Shown piece by piece: positions 54,411-64,000 of a stretch of 64,000 nt of DNA. Source of the stretch: Ahaetulla prasina (lineage: Eukaryota > Chordata > Lepidosauria > Squamata > Colubridae); the NCBI RefSeq assembly GCF_028640845.1, contig NC_080540.1, forward strand, positions 152,465,920-152,529,919, written 5' to 3'. Both the position numbers and the translations under genes were made by a program. Each line of letters opens with the position of its first letter. Position 1 is the first letter of the stretch. A model generated the notes under the pieces. That model was not told the DNA's origin and did no database searches. It saw only the letters and a program-made list of their open reading frames with translations.

Positions 54411-54617
54411 CGGAGATTCTCAATCATCCAGATCATGGTTGTCCCAAAGGTGTTTTTTTTTTTCAATAGCTAACTGGGCTTTCTTTGTTTTTCCTCAAAG
54501 ATGTTTCTGAAGAACTGAAGAAGCTTCTTGGGTGAGAAGAGAAACGTCTTCATGGAAAAACAAAGAAAATCCATTTTCCTTTTGAAAAAGTGTCTTTGGG
54601 ACAGTCCTTTGAAACAT
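54411..54617 (+). mobile_element. PLE terminal inverted repeats, head to head
   Basis: The left arm (GAGATTCTCAATCATCC...GTCCCAAAGGTG, then CTTTCTTTGTTTTTCC) is the inverted counterpart of the right arm (GGAAAAACAAAGAAAATCC...TCTTTGGGACAGTCC). They meet at the hammerhead-like motif. Same family as 3199-3656; no coding part. Confidence 0.75.
54512..54551 (+). ncRNA. Hammerhead-ribozyme-like motif in PLE (core intact)
   Basis: CTGAAGA (54515-54521), extra A, GCTTCT/AGAAG stem with loop TGGGTG, an A where the stem's closing C is expected, then GAAACGTC (54541-54548). GAA before and TTC after give a 3-bp stem I. Core boxes intact; stem II is one pair shorter than at 3573. Confidence 0.55.
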
Positions 54618-55849
54618 CAAACACCCCCCCCCCCACTCCCGAGATTAGATTAGCCCTGACTGGAGGGCAATTGCTTCTGCTCTTCCATTGTGGGTCCCAG
54701 CTCGGCCACCACCCCTGCTGCCACAGCCCTGAGCGGTACATTTTTCTCCTTTGAAATAATTCTTCTCCAATTTCACATTCGTGGCCAAGGAGAGTTCCCT
54801 ATCTTTTAGAAAGGTGGGTTTAAATATAGAACGGATCTAATCCTACAAATCAATCTATTCCGCGACAATATTCTTTTAAAGAACCAGCTATGTTCCCGAG
54901 GATGTTAAAGAGAATCTTTCCACTGTAGTGATGGGTTATTAGACACATATTTGCAGTGTGACAAATGACAGCTGCAGAAACCTATTCCTCATCGCATTGA
55001 CTGATCTTGAAGAATGCAGAAGGTATCAAAGAAGGAGCCATGCATATTTTTAATTTGTTAAAACATGCCAAAAACATGGTCCATCATAATATTAGATGTG
55101 GTGATGCAATAATGTTCACAATTAATTAACAGAGAATATATACAGGACACTTCCAAATGAGAGACCTCATGTTGCAAGAACTGCTTCACCCAATCTAATT
55201 GCCTAAAATGAATAAGGAAAGCCCATGGCAATTTTCCAAATAAGAAGCAAGGACAAAAAAAAAAGGTAGGAAAACATCTTACAGATCTTTATGTTTATCT
55301 TGTCCCTTAAATACATAGCCATGTCATCAGTTTTGTCATTAGAACATTATTTCCCAGGAATTAATCCTGTCATCTGGGAAATCTGGAAGTTGAAGTTCAA
55401 TAGATCTTGAGGTCAACAGGCTGGGAAAAAGCTATACCTGAGTATAAGCAAATTTAACCTGTTCCTATTAGATTACTATATGTATACTTCTACGATGGAT
55501 TCTAATGTTTAAAGCTCACATTGAACTCAATTGAAAGAGCTGTCAATGAAGCTGTTGAGTAGCTCCCATATATTCACCCCCCCCATAGTATGTGGATGCT
55601 CACAGAATAAATAGAAAGGCCCTGTGTCTATAATCCCTGCTATAGACAGTCTCCATATTCATTATTACTTATATATAAGTAAGCTGTATTTAACTCAGCT
55701 GAGCTTGCTGTGTGATAAGGCCATTAATCCAATAATTCTACAAGTCTAACAGCAGTGAAACTGCCATGTTGTCTTCAGTTCTTGCTCTTGTAAAACATGT
55801 CCTAGAAAGAGACGCTTAATGGGACCCAACCTTGCAGTTAGACTTCTGA
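54618..55849. other. Unrecognised non-coding sequence
   Basis: C-run near 54625-54634; otherwise no repeat or exon recognised. Confidence 0.5.
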
Positions 55850-56170
55850 ATTCACTTATGATTTCTATCTAATCTGTTGGAATCGCAGCTAGGAGGCAAT
55901 AATTATCTATTTCAAAAATCAGCACAGCCATTTTATCCATTCATATGGTCATGGGAGACCCTTTGATACAGGAAATAAAACAGTGTACAAGTAACGCTGA
56001 ATCATCAGTAGTCATTGTTCCTTCCATGGAAAGTTGTGAAACACAACCGACCAGCTGCACCGGCTGAATTACTAATGAATAATCAATGATATCATTTCAA
56101 TTTTTTCAATGACCTGCCTGACACAGACTTAATCGGAATATCCATTATGCTTCCTCATGCAGCAGTAGAT
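55850..56170. other. Possible conserved non-coding element
   Basis: Repeat-free, balanced composition, with clustered homeodomain-like sites (GAATTACTAATGAATAATC, GGCAATAATTATC). Judgement by appearance only. Confidence 0.25.
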
Positions 56171-56403
56171 GGCTTTCCGGGATAAGGAGTTACATCCCCT
56201 ATTGAAAACATGGAGAAATAAATAAATGAATCAACCAGCCAGCCACATATACACACATAATAATTGTTAACCTGCAGAAGTTGTGCTCCCTGATGATTAA
56301 TCTCTTTTGAACTGAGCAGGACTTATTTGAAAATACCTGCATAAGCGGGGATGACTATGGAGTGAAGTATAAGAAAAGAGACTTAAGATGATAGTTGAGG
56401 GAG

Positions 56404-56900
56404 TGTCATGCACCGGCATATAATCTTTATATACTGTTGTTGCTCTCTAGCCCCATCTAGTGGCCAGAGAGACAAATACCAATTATATTGTTTTGAAGAT
56501 GACCCAACCCTTTTACCCATTAGCCTGTATTCTCAAAACAAGTGCACACTGGGAAGCCAGACTACACTTTCCTTTAGCATTTGGAGGAGACAGATGCACA
56601 AAGAAGAATCCATCTTAATCTGTGGCACATGTTCATCCAAGGACAAACCCACATCCCACATAAAGAGCATCGCTGGTGAGAATTACACTTGTATTACTAA
56701 TTGTTATGTTCAGCAGTAACTCAATATCTGTATATCTTGTATTTGGTTCTCATTGTATATATCCCTATTTTCCTCAGTTTTGCCATATCTTGTTCTTTCA
56801 ATAAAGCATCCAGATCTATGCACGCAGTCTGTTTTATTGGAGGATAGGTGGGTTTAGCTGCATGTTGAGGTGCACACAGACTAACGTGTAGTGAGGACAG
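56404..56900 (+). mobile_element. LTR-like segment
   Basis: Begins TGTCATGCACCGGC, has TATA-like sequence (ATCTTTATATACTG), CATCTAGTGGCCAGAGAG, and a polyadenylation signal in TTTCAATAAAGC at about 56797 followed by GT-rich sequence. The 3' end and target duplication were not found, so the class and limits are uncertain. Confidence 0.3.
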
Positions 56901-57949
56901 AACAGTGAGGGTAAAAAAAAAATAGTCTGAATAATCTTTGCTGCCAGCTTGACTTTTTTTTTTTTACTCCTCTGCAAAAGTCTAGGTAGTTACACACATA
57001 CATACTTAGTGTAGAATCAGAGATCTCTTAGTTATTTGTGGAGTGGGGGAAGAGGATTTTTTTTTTCACATATTGAACAATTACTGCTGCACTTTTATAT
57101 TGCACTTTATTTGTTCTGAACATTTTGAAAGCTCTTTGAAAGCAGATAAAACTGTTATATATTGCACCATTGTTGACTAATTGGTCATTTGCTGGACATG
57201 GTATCAACAGCTCATTTCTAAGCAAACAGTCTTCTGTGTTTCTTTTGTAGCATGTACCAAATATACTATTTCTGACGTTAGGGCCGTAACTCAATTTCTG
57301 AGAGTAATTCTGAGATGACAGAAAAACGGTGGGGGAAGGTAGAAGGAAAGTCTCTTCGCTTGGATGAAAAATAAAAATTATTGCAGCAGATGATTGATTT
57401 ATGACTGTTTTGGAGACAAAGCTAAACATTGGTATCAACATTTCAAGAAATCACTAGAGATGCCACTTTTTTCTAACAGTAAGTCTGGTTTTTAAACCTG
57501 ACAAGTTTGCTTTTTATTATTATTGGGTTCCCCCCCCCACCCCAGTAAACATATAAACCTGTGTCCAAGTTTATTTTATTTTATTTTTTTGCCACCCTTC
57601 TTTGGGGAGATTCTTCAAACAATGTTTTATTTTTAACGACTATATATATTTATTTTAGAAAAAAATATGTTGCTTTTCCAACATGAGCCTTCCCTTCCCA
57701 TATTAATTCTTTGTAAAAGTATGAAAAGAAGTGATCGGTCGGTTTGTAACATGACCATTAGAAAGACCAATCGACCTGGTCATTTCCTTCTCCTTGAATC
57801 GTGATATAGTAGTTCTTCTGTGGAATGCAATTGGAAAGTCCGTGTATCTGTCCAACCTAGAAGAGAATAAATACAGACGCACAATTGACACTTCAGTATC
57901 TAGGCCTGCTAATAACTGAGTGATTAAAATAAAAAAGAACAGATACTAC
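56901..57949. other. Unrecognised non-coding sequence
   Basis: T-runs and one C-run (57531); no recognised element. Confidence 0.5.
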
Positions 57950-58400
57950 TAGCTGCGTGTTTTAATTTTCAACAGCAGCCCTTCCTCCCAGTGAAACGCA
58001 GCAGATGACATGGCAAAAAGACAGCAGGCTGTGTGAGCTTTACTTGAGGCATAAAATGGCTGGTAAATAAACTTAAAGGACATCTTAACAGTAAAAAGTC
58101 ATTAAAGATAGTTCAAGCACTGAGTAAGATATATAAAAGCTCATTAAGGTTTGAGGGCAATTCATCTAAGGCTTCTTAAGCCTTTAGATTCCTTTTTTAT
58201 TAAAGAGAATAAGTGTGCCATAAATTATATATGTTTAGAAAAAAAATTAATTACATTTGCTGGTGGCGGTGCACACATAAGGCTACTTAACATTTCAATA
58301 AACATCCCAAAATTCATAAGAATAATTGAAACATCTATTTTATCACTACCAATGCTGTGTCACTTGTAAAAGGTTCTACGTATTTGTGGGCTTTATGGCA
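57950..58400. other. Possible conserved non-coding element
   Basis: Repeat-free stretch with CATAAAATGGCTGGTAAAT, AAGTCATTAAAGATAG and TAAAAGCTCATTAAGG. Unlike the surrounding DNA it lacks simple runs. Conservation is untested. Confidence 0.25.
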
Positions 58401-59077
58401 TTCTTTGCTGAAAATCCAATTACTCTCTGTTTTTCCTCCCTAAACTGTTACATAATATACCCTGTTAAGAGTTTTATTGACTAGTATTCTTTTCTACCAT
58501 TGAAGATTTAGAGCCTCCCAGATGAACAAATTCAACATCCTCAAAGAAGTAGCTTAGATAGCGCACTAGAGAGAGGACAGAATCTGCTGTTTATAGCTGT
58601 ATACTTTTCTTTTGACTCTCTGAGCAGCTTCTGATACTTTGTACAGTTGGTATCACTGTTGTTCCATTTCAAAAGTGAAGGAAGGTAAGAAAGAAACACA
58701 CAGCAACAGCCTAATTTAATATCTAGAAAATACAATATCTGTCTAGACCACGACTGAAGCAAAATTGGAATGCCACGTGAGTTCATCAAAGAATGAACAA
58801 TTGATTGTCTCTCTAACATTCTGAAAAAGCAATAATTTAGGAAAGATCTACACAAGTTACACCCAATGAAGGTACTAAGATAGATGTTACCATTTCAAAT
58901 AGTAGATGAGTCACACATCATATTTTAGAAGACTCCTTACATCCAGAATTCCCAATAACTGAAAAATACTTCTGTGTTAGAAAGGCTGGACCAGAATTTC
59001 TTTTTTTGGAGTTTGAGAGCATTGATTTTATAGGCAGCTTCTTTTAGAAGGCAGGATATTTAAAAATGTAATGGAAT
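58401..59077. other. Unrecognised non-coding sequence
   Basis: No recognised feature. Confidence 0.5.
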
Positions 59078-59099
59078 AAATTATTGTCTTGCTGGAGAC

Positions 59100-59480
59100 G
59101 ACTTCCGGTATCCAGTGGCAACGGACGTCTGGAAGGCTTCTCCTGCCTCCAGCGCCCGAATCCGGCCGCCGCCGAGGCCCTCAGGGGCCAGGTGTTCCGA
59201 AAAGGACACCTGCCGCACGGCTCGCCAGGGTCTCCCAGCCGACATACAGGACTGTGGGGACCGATGCTGGCGCGTCCTAGGCTCGGCGGGGTTCGAGGCC
59301 ACAGGCGGCCATTATTTTGGTCGTCGCCTGGGCGCTGTGCCCGTGACACCGGGCATTGGATTTATAACTGCAGCAGCCTGGTGGTGAACAGGGCACGGAG
59401 AAGAATTGAGGAGGAGAAGGAAGGAATATCGGTGGCGTGGTGGAGTGCTCCGGTGCGGGGGTTTCTCTCCCTGCGGTTGG
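59100..59480 (+). promoter_or_regulatory. GC/CpG-rich L1 5'UTR promoter region
   Basis: Strong local rise in GC with many CpGs (for example CGAATCCGGCCGCCGCCGAG) in an otherwise AT-rich window, matching the internal promoter position of a full-length L1. The open frames on both strands here follow from the GC content. Confidence 0.6.
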
Positions 59481-59794
59481 AAGAGCACGAGTTATTCTGG
59501 AGAGGAGAACTTAAAATAAGAAGATTACCGGTTTTGTGGAGCTCTGGAGAGAAGAGGTGATGGAGAAATTTAGGAGGGAAGGTTTGAGGCCCCCCCTCCT
59601 TCTGGGGAACAGTGGTGGCGTCCAGCTTCCGCCTTCACTATGAGAATTTTGATGACATCACTTCCCTTGACTTCCTGGTTGACTAACTGTACTCTGGACT
59701 CGTTGCTCCTGTGAGTGCCCCTGGTGGATCCGGAGGAAATTACAAGGATACTGTGCCTGCCTGAGGATTTGGTCAGAGACCAACTGCTGGAGAG

Positions 59795-60510
59795 ATGGAG
59801 AGAATTTTGGAAAAGTTATCTAATATGGACAAGAAATTGGATGAAATAAGAGCAGAAATTGTGACTATCCAAAAGGATTTAAAGGATACTCAACAAGTTT
59901 CAGCAGAAAACAAGCAGAAAGTGGAAGGTTTGGAGGGTGAGATGCGGGCAGTGCAGAAAAGATAGGAGGCGACAGGCAATGCTGTGCTTGGACTACAGAT
60001 GGATAAAATGTCTTATTTCCTTAGGTTTCAAAATTTGGAAGAAGTGGACCAAGAAGACTTGAGAGATGTTGTGACTAAATTGTTGGGAGAATTTCTTGGG
60101 AGAGGTGTTGATTTCATGAATTGGGATGTGGATCGAGTTTATAGAGTTAATTCGCAATATGCATACGCATGCAGTTCCCAGAGAGGTTCATGTCAAATTT
60201 TGTGAGAAGAGACGAGAGATGAAATTCTTAGAAAACATAGGAGTGGGGCACTGATTTACAGGGGCAGGAGATAGCCATTCTGAGGCAGATTCCCAGACAG
60301 TGCGTGAAAAAGAAAGAAATATTATTTTTGTCAAGCAAAATTGTACCAGAAGGAGTGGGCTTCAGATGGCTGATGCCAGAGGATTGATGATTTTCGGGAG
60401 GGCATTACGAAAAAATCAGTACAATTGCGGAGGCTACGGCCTATGTGGAGGAACACAAAGCCTTCCTGGAATCAGATGACCCAGGAATTGAAGAAGGGAG
60501 GTTATAGATC
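59795..60510 (+). pseudogene. L1 ORF1 (coiled coil plus RRM), one stop and frameshift
   Basis: ATG at 59795 opens a coiled-coil heptad region (MERILEKLSNMDKKLDEIRA). TAG at 59963-59965 (codon 57) interrupts it; the same frame then continues through the RRM part (MDKMSYFLRFQNLEEVDQED, LLGEFLGRGVDFMNWDVDRV) to 60205. From about 60160 the C-terminal domain lies in a different frame (VPREVHVKFCEKR). ORF1p normally trimerises and binds L1 RNA. Few lesions, so a fairly recent relic. Confidence 0.85.
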
Positions 60511-60876
60511 ATGGGGCTGAGCGGCTGCCGCTGTTGCGGCCCTGGAGTTGGGTCAGGCTGAACCCAGAGTTCTGAGATCCAAAACTAGGAAGTGATAAAG
60601 ATATTTGGGATTGTGTTGGTTTTCCTTATTCTCTTTTGTACGATATTCTGTTTATTCTTGACTCTTCTTTATTACGTATTTAAAATTTGCAAACTTAGCT
60701 ACTTCGTGTCACCTGCTTGCCTTATGGCTGTTGTATGTGTTAAAAAATTTGAGTAAAATTCTTATTTTAGATAAGAAAAATGAAAATTTACCATACCTGA
60801 TATGTATTTGTATAAACCTTTTTTGACTAATAAAAACTTTTTGAATAAAAAAAAAAAAAAAAATTATTGTCTTGCT

Positions 60877-61911
60877 ATCTGTGATCTGATGCAGAAGTCC
60901 CTAAATTCTTTTCACAAAATCAATTAATTTTGGTTAAGAAGTTTTCAGATCGCTATACAAGCCAAGGACTGGCAGTGATACTACACTGAATATCCTGGCA
61001 CATGTAATTCTCCAAGTGGTGTTTATAAGATTCCCATCATAAATTATGCTTTTATTATGTTTTTTTAATGAAAAGATTTTTTTAAAAGTTTGAAAACTCA
61101 TGAAATCGCCCCATTTCACAAGAGCTTATTGTTCCCACCAGAAATCTTGGAGATTTAAGGCAAGAAAGACAAATTTGAAGGCAAATTTTGTGTGGCTTTG
61201 GTGATTTCGTGAAATTTCAACCACTGGGAAGAAAATATATTTTACTTTTAGTTTGCCCATACCAGAAATGATCTGCATTACCTGTGTGGATTGCAATAAT
61301 CCTCAGAATGCTTTTTAAGAACCACTGGCCTAGTACTTTATCTTTATGAATCTCTTCTGTCTTCTTAACTGTTTGCTCTTTCTTTGCTACATCTGTTTTT
61401 CAATAAAGCAAATGTACCACTGAGTTAGTTGATGAAGTCCATTGCCATAAAGCGAAAGCTGCTAAATCCCTCTGGTTGTTGCTTCCCACTGATGTAGCTA
61501 TTCCTCAACACAGGAATAACTCTTATTGTTCTAAGGGTTAGAATAATTTATTTTAAAGAAATACCATCATCTATTTTTGAACTTTAAGCTAGGGTTGGAG
61601 AACCTACGGTCTTCCAAATGCCCCACACTTTTGGAAATTGGGAAGGGGTGTCAAATCATGGAAAGTGGTTGCAACATCCTAACCCCTTTTGTGCTAGCAT
61701 CACAGAGCTGCATGCAAGTTTGCATGGGGAGAGTTGCTTCATAATGCTGTGATGCCCATTTTTCTGTTTGGATACATTATTGGCTTCCCGCATCATCCTC
61801 TGAACTCAATATCCAGGTGCCTCCCCCGAGAAAACCAGTGCTGAAGTAATCTGGGTGTTTTAGATCAACAACATCCAGTGGGAGGCATATCAGATTTGGG
61901 CTGGGATACTC
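60877..61911. other. Unrecognised non-coding sequence
   Basis: A weak hAT-like phrase at 61590-61625 (TAGGGTTGGAGAACCTACGG); otherwise nothing recognised. Confidence 0.45.
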
Positions 61912-62558
61912 CAGTTCACCAACTGATGGTCCATGAGAAAATTTTGGTGGTCCGCAGAAAAATTATTTGCATTTTTTATATTGCATATTTTATTGATATT
62001 CCAACATGGGGTCTGCTTCAGCCTCCTGGTGCAGGGCTTTGGGCAAAGGCTGGAGGGAAGTGCCACTGGTGGTAAAGAGTAGGAGGGCCTTGTTCCAGTG
62101 GGAAAGCATCATGGCCTAGAACTGGCTCACCATCTCAGCCCACTGAGCCTCCAGGAGCCAGTACCTGGCCTTGCATTCCCGCAGGTCTTCCCTCTGCTTG
62201 GAAAGCCTATGCTCCTAATCCTCAGTGAGGTGCTTCTGCTGAGCCTCCTTCTCGGTCAGATCCAATTGGAACTGAGCCAGCTGTTTTGCCAACTCTTTCT
62301 CATGGTGGCTGCTTAGCTCCAGCAACTGCTTCCTGTTGGTGCCCTAAGGAGCTCAGGCGGGCAGGTGAGGAGTAGTGAGTAGAGACTGGCAAGGCACTTT
62401 TCAAAATGAGAGACATCGAGTTGGCCACATCCACCCAGTCACATGACCACCTTGCTATGCCCGCCCAGCCAGTCATTAGGCAGATCATATTAGTGGTTCA
62501 CGAGATTTAAAATTATGAATTGAGTGGTCCCTGAGGTCTGAAAGGTTGGTGACTCCTG
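61912..62558 (-). mobile_element. hAT-like element enclosing a coiled-coil coding relic
   Basis: On the minus strand it starts CAGGAGTCACCAACCTTTC, AGACCTCAGGGACCAC and ends GGACCATCAGTTGGTGAACTG, giving inverted termini around CACCAAC/GTTGGTG. The left subterminal part (TGGTCATGTGACTGGG, GGCCAACTCGATGTC) is shared with hAT fragments at 39.7 kb. The middle (62345-61992) is coding-like. No transposase; flanking octamers do not match, so the ends may be off by some bases. Confidence 0.6.
61992..62345 (-). pseudogene. Coiled-coil coding relic of unknown origin
   Basis: The minus strand has about 115 codons in one frame with only two TAG stops: NRKQLLELSSHHEKELAKQL, AQFQLDLTEKEAQQKHLTED, EHRLSKQREDLRECKARYWL, AQWAEMVSQF, SHWNKALLLF, then a Pro/Gln-rich tail. 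Leu/Gln/Glu/Lys heptads predict a coiled coil. Codon use is GC-rich at third positions, unlike the surrounding AT-rich DNA. I do not recognise the parent protein; a captured host exon or a processed-pseudogene piece is likely. No function expected here. Confidence 0.6.
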
Positions 62559-62566
62559 CTACAGAC

Positions 62567-64000
62567 TTTTTTTTTTAAAAAAAAGAGGCCTTCTTGTTGC
62601 CTGTAGTGGCGATCGAAAGTTCTGAAACACACATTTGATAACTTTTTCTGAAGGACTAAAGCTTCTACTTTCCCTTCTACTATACTATATATATTTAAAA
62701 GGACAAGAGGCATGGATTTGGAAAACGTCAACCATTCACATCTTCTTGATGGTCATCCATCTGTAAGGACTATTAAAGCCATAATAACAAGTTAAGCAAG
62801 AGACCTAAAAGGTCAGCAGCTCTAAACATGCCATGGGGATGCACAGCTGCAAGGTTCTCAGTGCAAATTGTAAGAGCCCTTCCGAATATGTGCTGGCTGA
62901 TGATAAGTCTAGTTGGCAGGACAGGCTTAGGCCTTCAGAGAAAAACAGAAACTTCACGTTTTTCTTTCTATGCTTCCAAACTTTTAAGCTAAAGGTGGAA
63001 CTCTTCAAACAGAACTCTTGCTTTACAGGATAATATGAAGATTGTCCCCTAAGAATTTCTTCAAAACTTTGTTTTTGGTCTATGTTTTTTTTTTTTTTGA
63101 GTGAATTACAGCTTCCAATGCTGTGGGCTAAGCATGAGTATTATCCCACCAAGTTTCAACCATGCTTGTGATATCACACTTCTCTTCCTGAGGTAGGATT
63201 TATACTTCTGGTTCTTTAGCCTGTACTCTGGTATAGATACATATGAGGTTCTGAGTTACACTCACTTCTGTCTCTGTTGTAGAACGTTCAAAACACTGAG
63301 TCCCTATCCTGGCCTCAAAGTTTCTCCTTTGTGTATCGTGTTATTAACCCCAGTCCTTGGCTGTGCATTCAGTCCTGGCTTTTTCCACTTCTCTTTTGTT
63401 CCAGTTTAATGCCTTTCTGGTGAGGCATCTTCCAAACACTTCTTCCCAATGTTTATATGATGGATCCCATTTTTTCAGTCTTCCAATTCTCCAGTCTATG
63501 GAACTTGCTCCATGATCCTCAACTAGAAGGACCAATGAAAAGAATATTTTTTTTTAAAAAAACCCCACTTTTAAAGATCCTCTCCTAAAACCAGTTGGTG
63601 ATCATCAAACATATTCAGATTATAGGTTACTAATTTGCCTATTTCTGATATAATATTACTCCCCAGAAGATCAATCCTGCAATTTCACACTTCTGTATCT
63701 TTCAGCGTTCTACTTGGGAGCACAGAACGGCTATTATTATGGATTTAGTGCAGTCAAGAATGGATCAGAATTTAGGATTTAACTCTTGGATCATAATTTA
63801 GGATTAGAGATTACTGTCTATTAAAAATCAAGTCCAGGCCAATGCAGGGATCTCTGTAGAAATTACCAACTTGTCCTCCTCTGAGAAGTCATCCTCAAGA
63901 TAATTTTTTTAAAAAAATTTACTGACAATAAGTATGCTCTGTCCCATATTTGGGTAGACCAGGTTGCCCTGATAGACCGGTGTCACCAGAAAAACACTTA
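62567..64000. other. Unrecognised non-coding sequence
   Basis: AT-rich with A and T runs; no recognised repeat termini, exon or RNA gene up to the window edge. Confidence 0.5.

Larger units (their letters stand above)
59094..60860 (+). mobile_element. ORF1-only L1-type retroelement (HAL1-like)
   Basis: Perfect 16-bp target duplication AAATTATTGTCTTGCT at 59078-59093 and 60861-60876. Starts GGAGACGACTTCCGG, has a ~700-bp GC-rich 5'UTR, an ORF1 relic (59795 to about 60510), a 3'UTR and a poly(A) end after TTTTTGACTAATAAAAACTT. No ORF2 (endonuclease/RT) is present: the 1767 bp go straight from ORF1 to the 3' end. Either an internally deleted L1 or a dedicated half-L1 lineage moved in trans by L1. 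Confidence 0.88.

Noticed and set aside
59084..59560. 158-aa GC-rich frame and several overlapping frames on both strands
   Set aside because: It begins inside the target duplication and lies in the L1 5'UTR; open frames follow from high GC content.
62098..62316. 72-aa plus-strand frame rich in Leu (LLILSEVLLLSLLLGQIQ)
   Set aside because: Antisense shadow of the minus-strand coiled-coil relic, which has the coherent heptad pattern.

Overview
The window reads as non-coding squamate DNA, most probably from a colubroid snake. The diagnostic signs are a CR1/L3-type LINE whose 3' end runs directly into a (TTCTA)n array (the AATAG-tailed snake CR1 known to seed microsatellites), Sauria-type tRNA SINEs, a Bov-B (RTE) fragment, L2/CR1-type LINE tails ending in AATAAATAAA, and many short hAT and Tc1/mariner-like non-autonomous elements. 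I found no exon of a recognisable host gene on either strand, so the window is probably intergenic or the inside of a large intron. Almost every long open frame is transposon-derived or lies in simple repeats.

Layout. 1-1.6 kb: 3'-truncated Ty3/Gypsy pol fragment. 2.4-8.6 kb: CR1 3' end with microsatellite, two Penelope-like (PLE) ends, a 5S rRNA-derived relic, mariner and hAT MITEs, a LINE split by a hAT element, a SINE. 9.3-10.8 kb: ~655 bp tandem duplication ending in a GGAAA array. 11.8-12.65 kb: compound tetranucleotide array with higher-order structure. 12.65-28.9 kb: LINE relics (CR1, L2, L1, Bov-B), two solo LTRs of one family, MITEs, a third PLE end. 29-30.4 kb: two inverted hAT copies around an AT-rich spacer. 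31.8-47.3 kb: sparse MITEs, SINEs and solo LTRs in otherwise unrecognised sequence, with a fourth PLE end at 41.5 kb. 48.9-54.6 kb: triple nest in which a Gypsy element with nearly identical LTRs sits inside a hAT element inside a LINE, followed by a fifth PLE end. 54.6-59 kb: low-repeat DNA that could contain conserved non-coding elements. 59.1-60.9 kb: an L1-type insertion carrying only a 5'UTR, ORF1 and poly(A), with perfect target duplications. 61.9-62.6 kb: a hAT-like element enclosing a decayed coiled-coil coding stretch.

Most notable observations: five dispersed PLE ends share a hammerhead-ribozyme-like motif (CTGAAGA or CTGATxx, a hairpin, then GAAACGTC or a mutated form); the ORF1-only L1; the coiled-coil relic inside a hAT-like element; and a Gypsy element whose LTRs look very young although its gag-pol frame is broken many times, with some breaks at the same places in a second copy.

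Limits: there were no alignments or searches. Family names rest on recognised motifs, termini and target-site duplications, and the ends of old elements are approximate. Statements that nothing is recognised mean only that.
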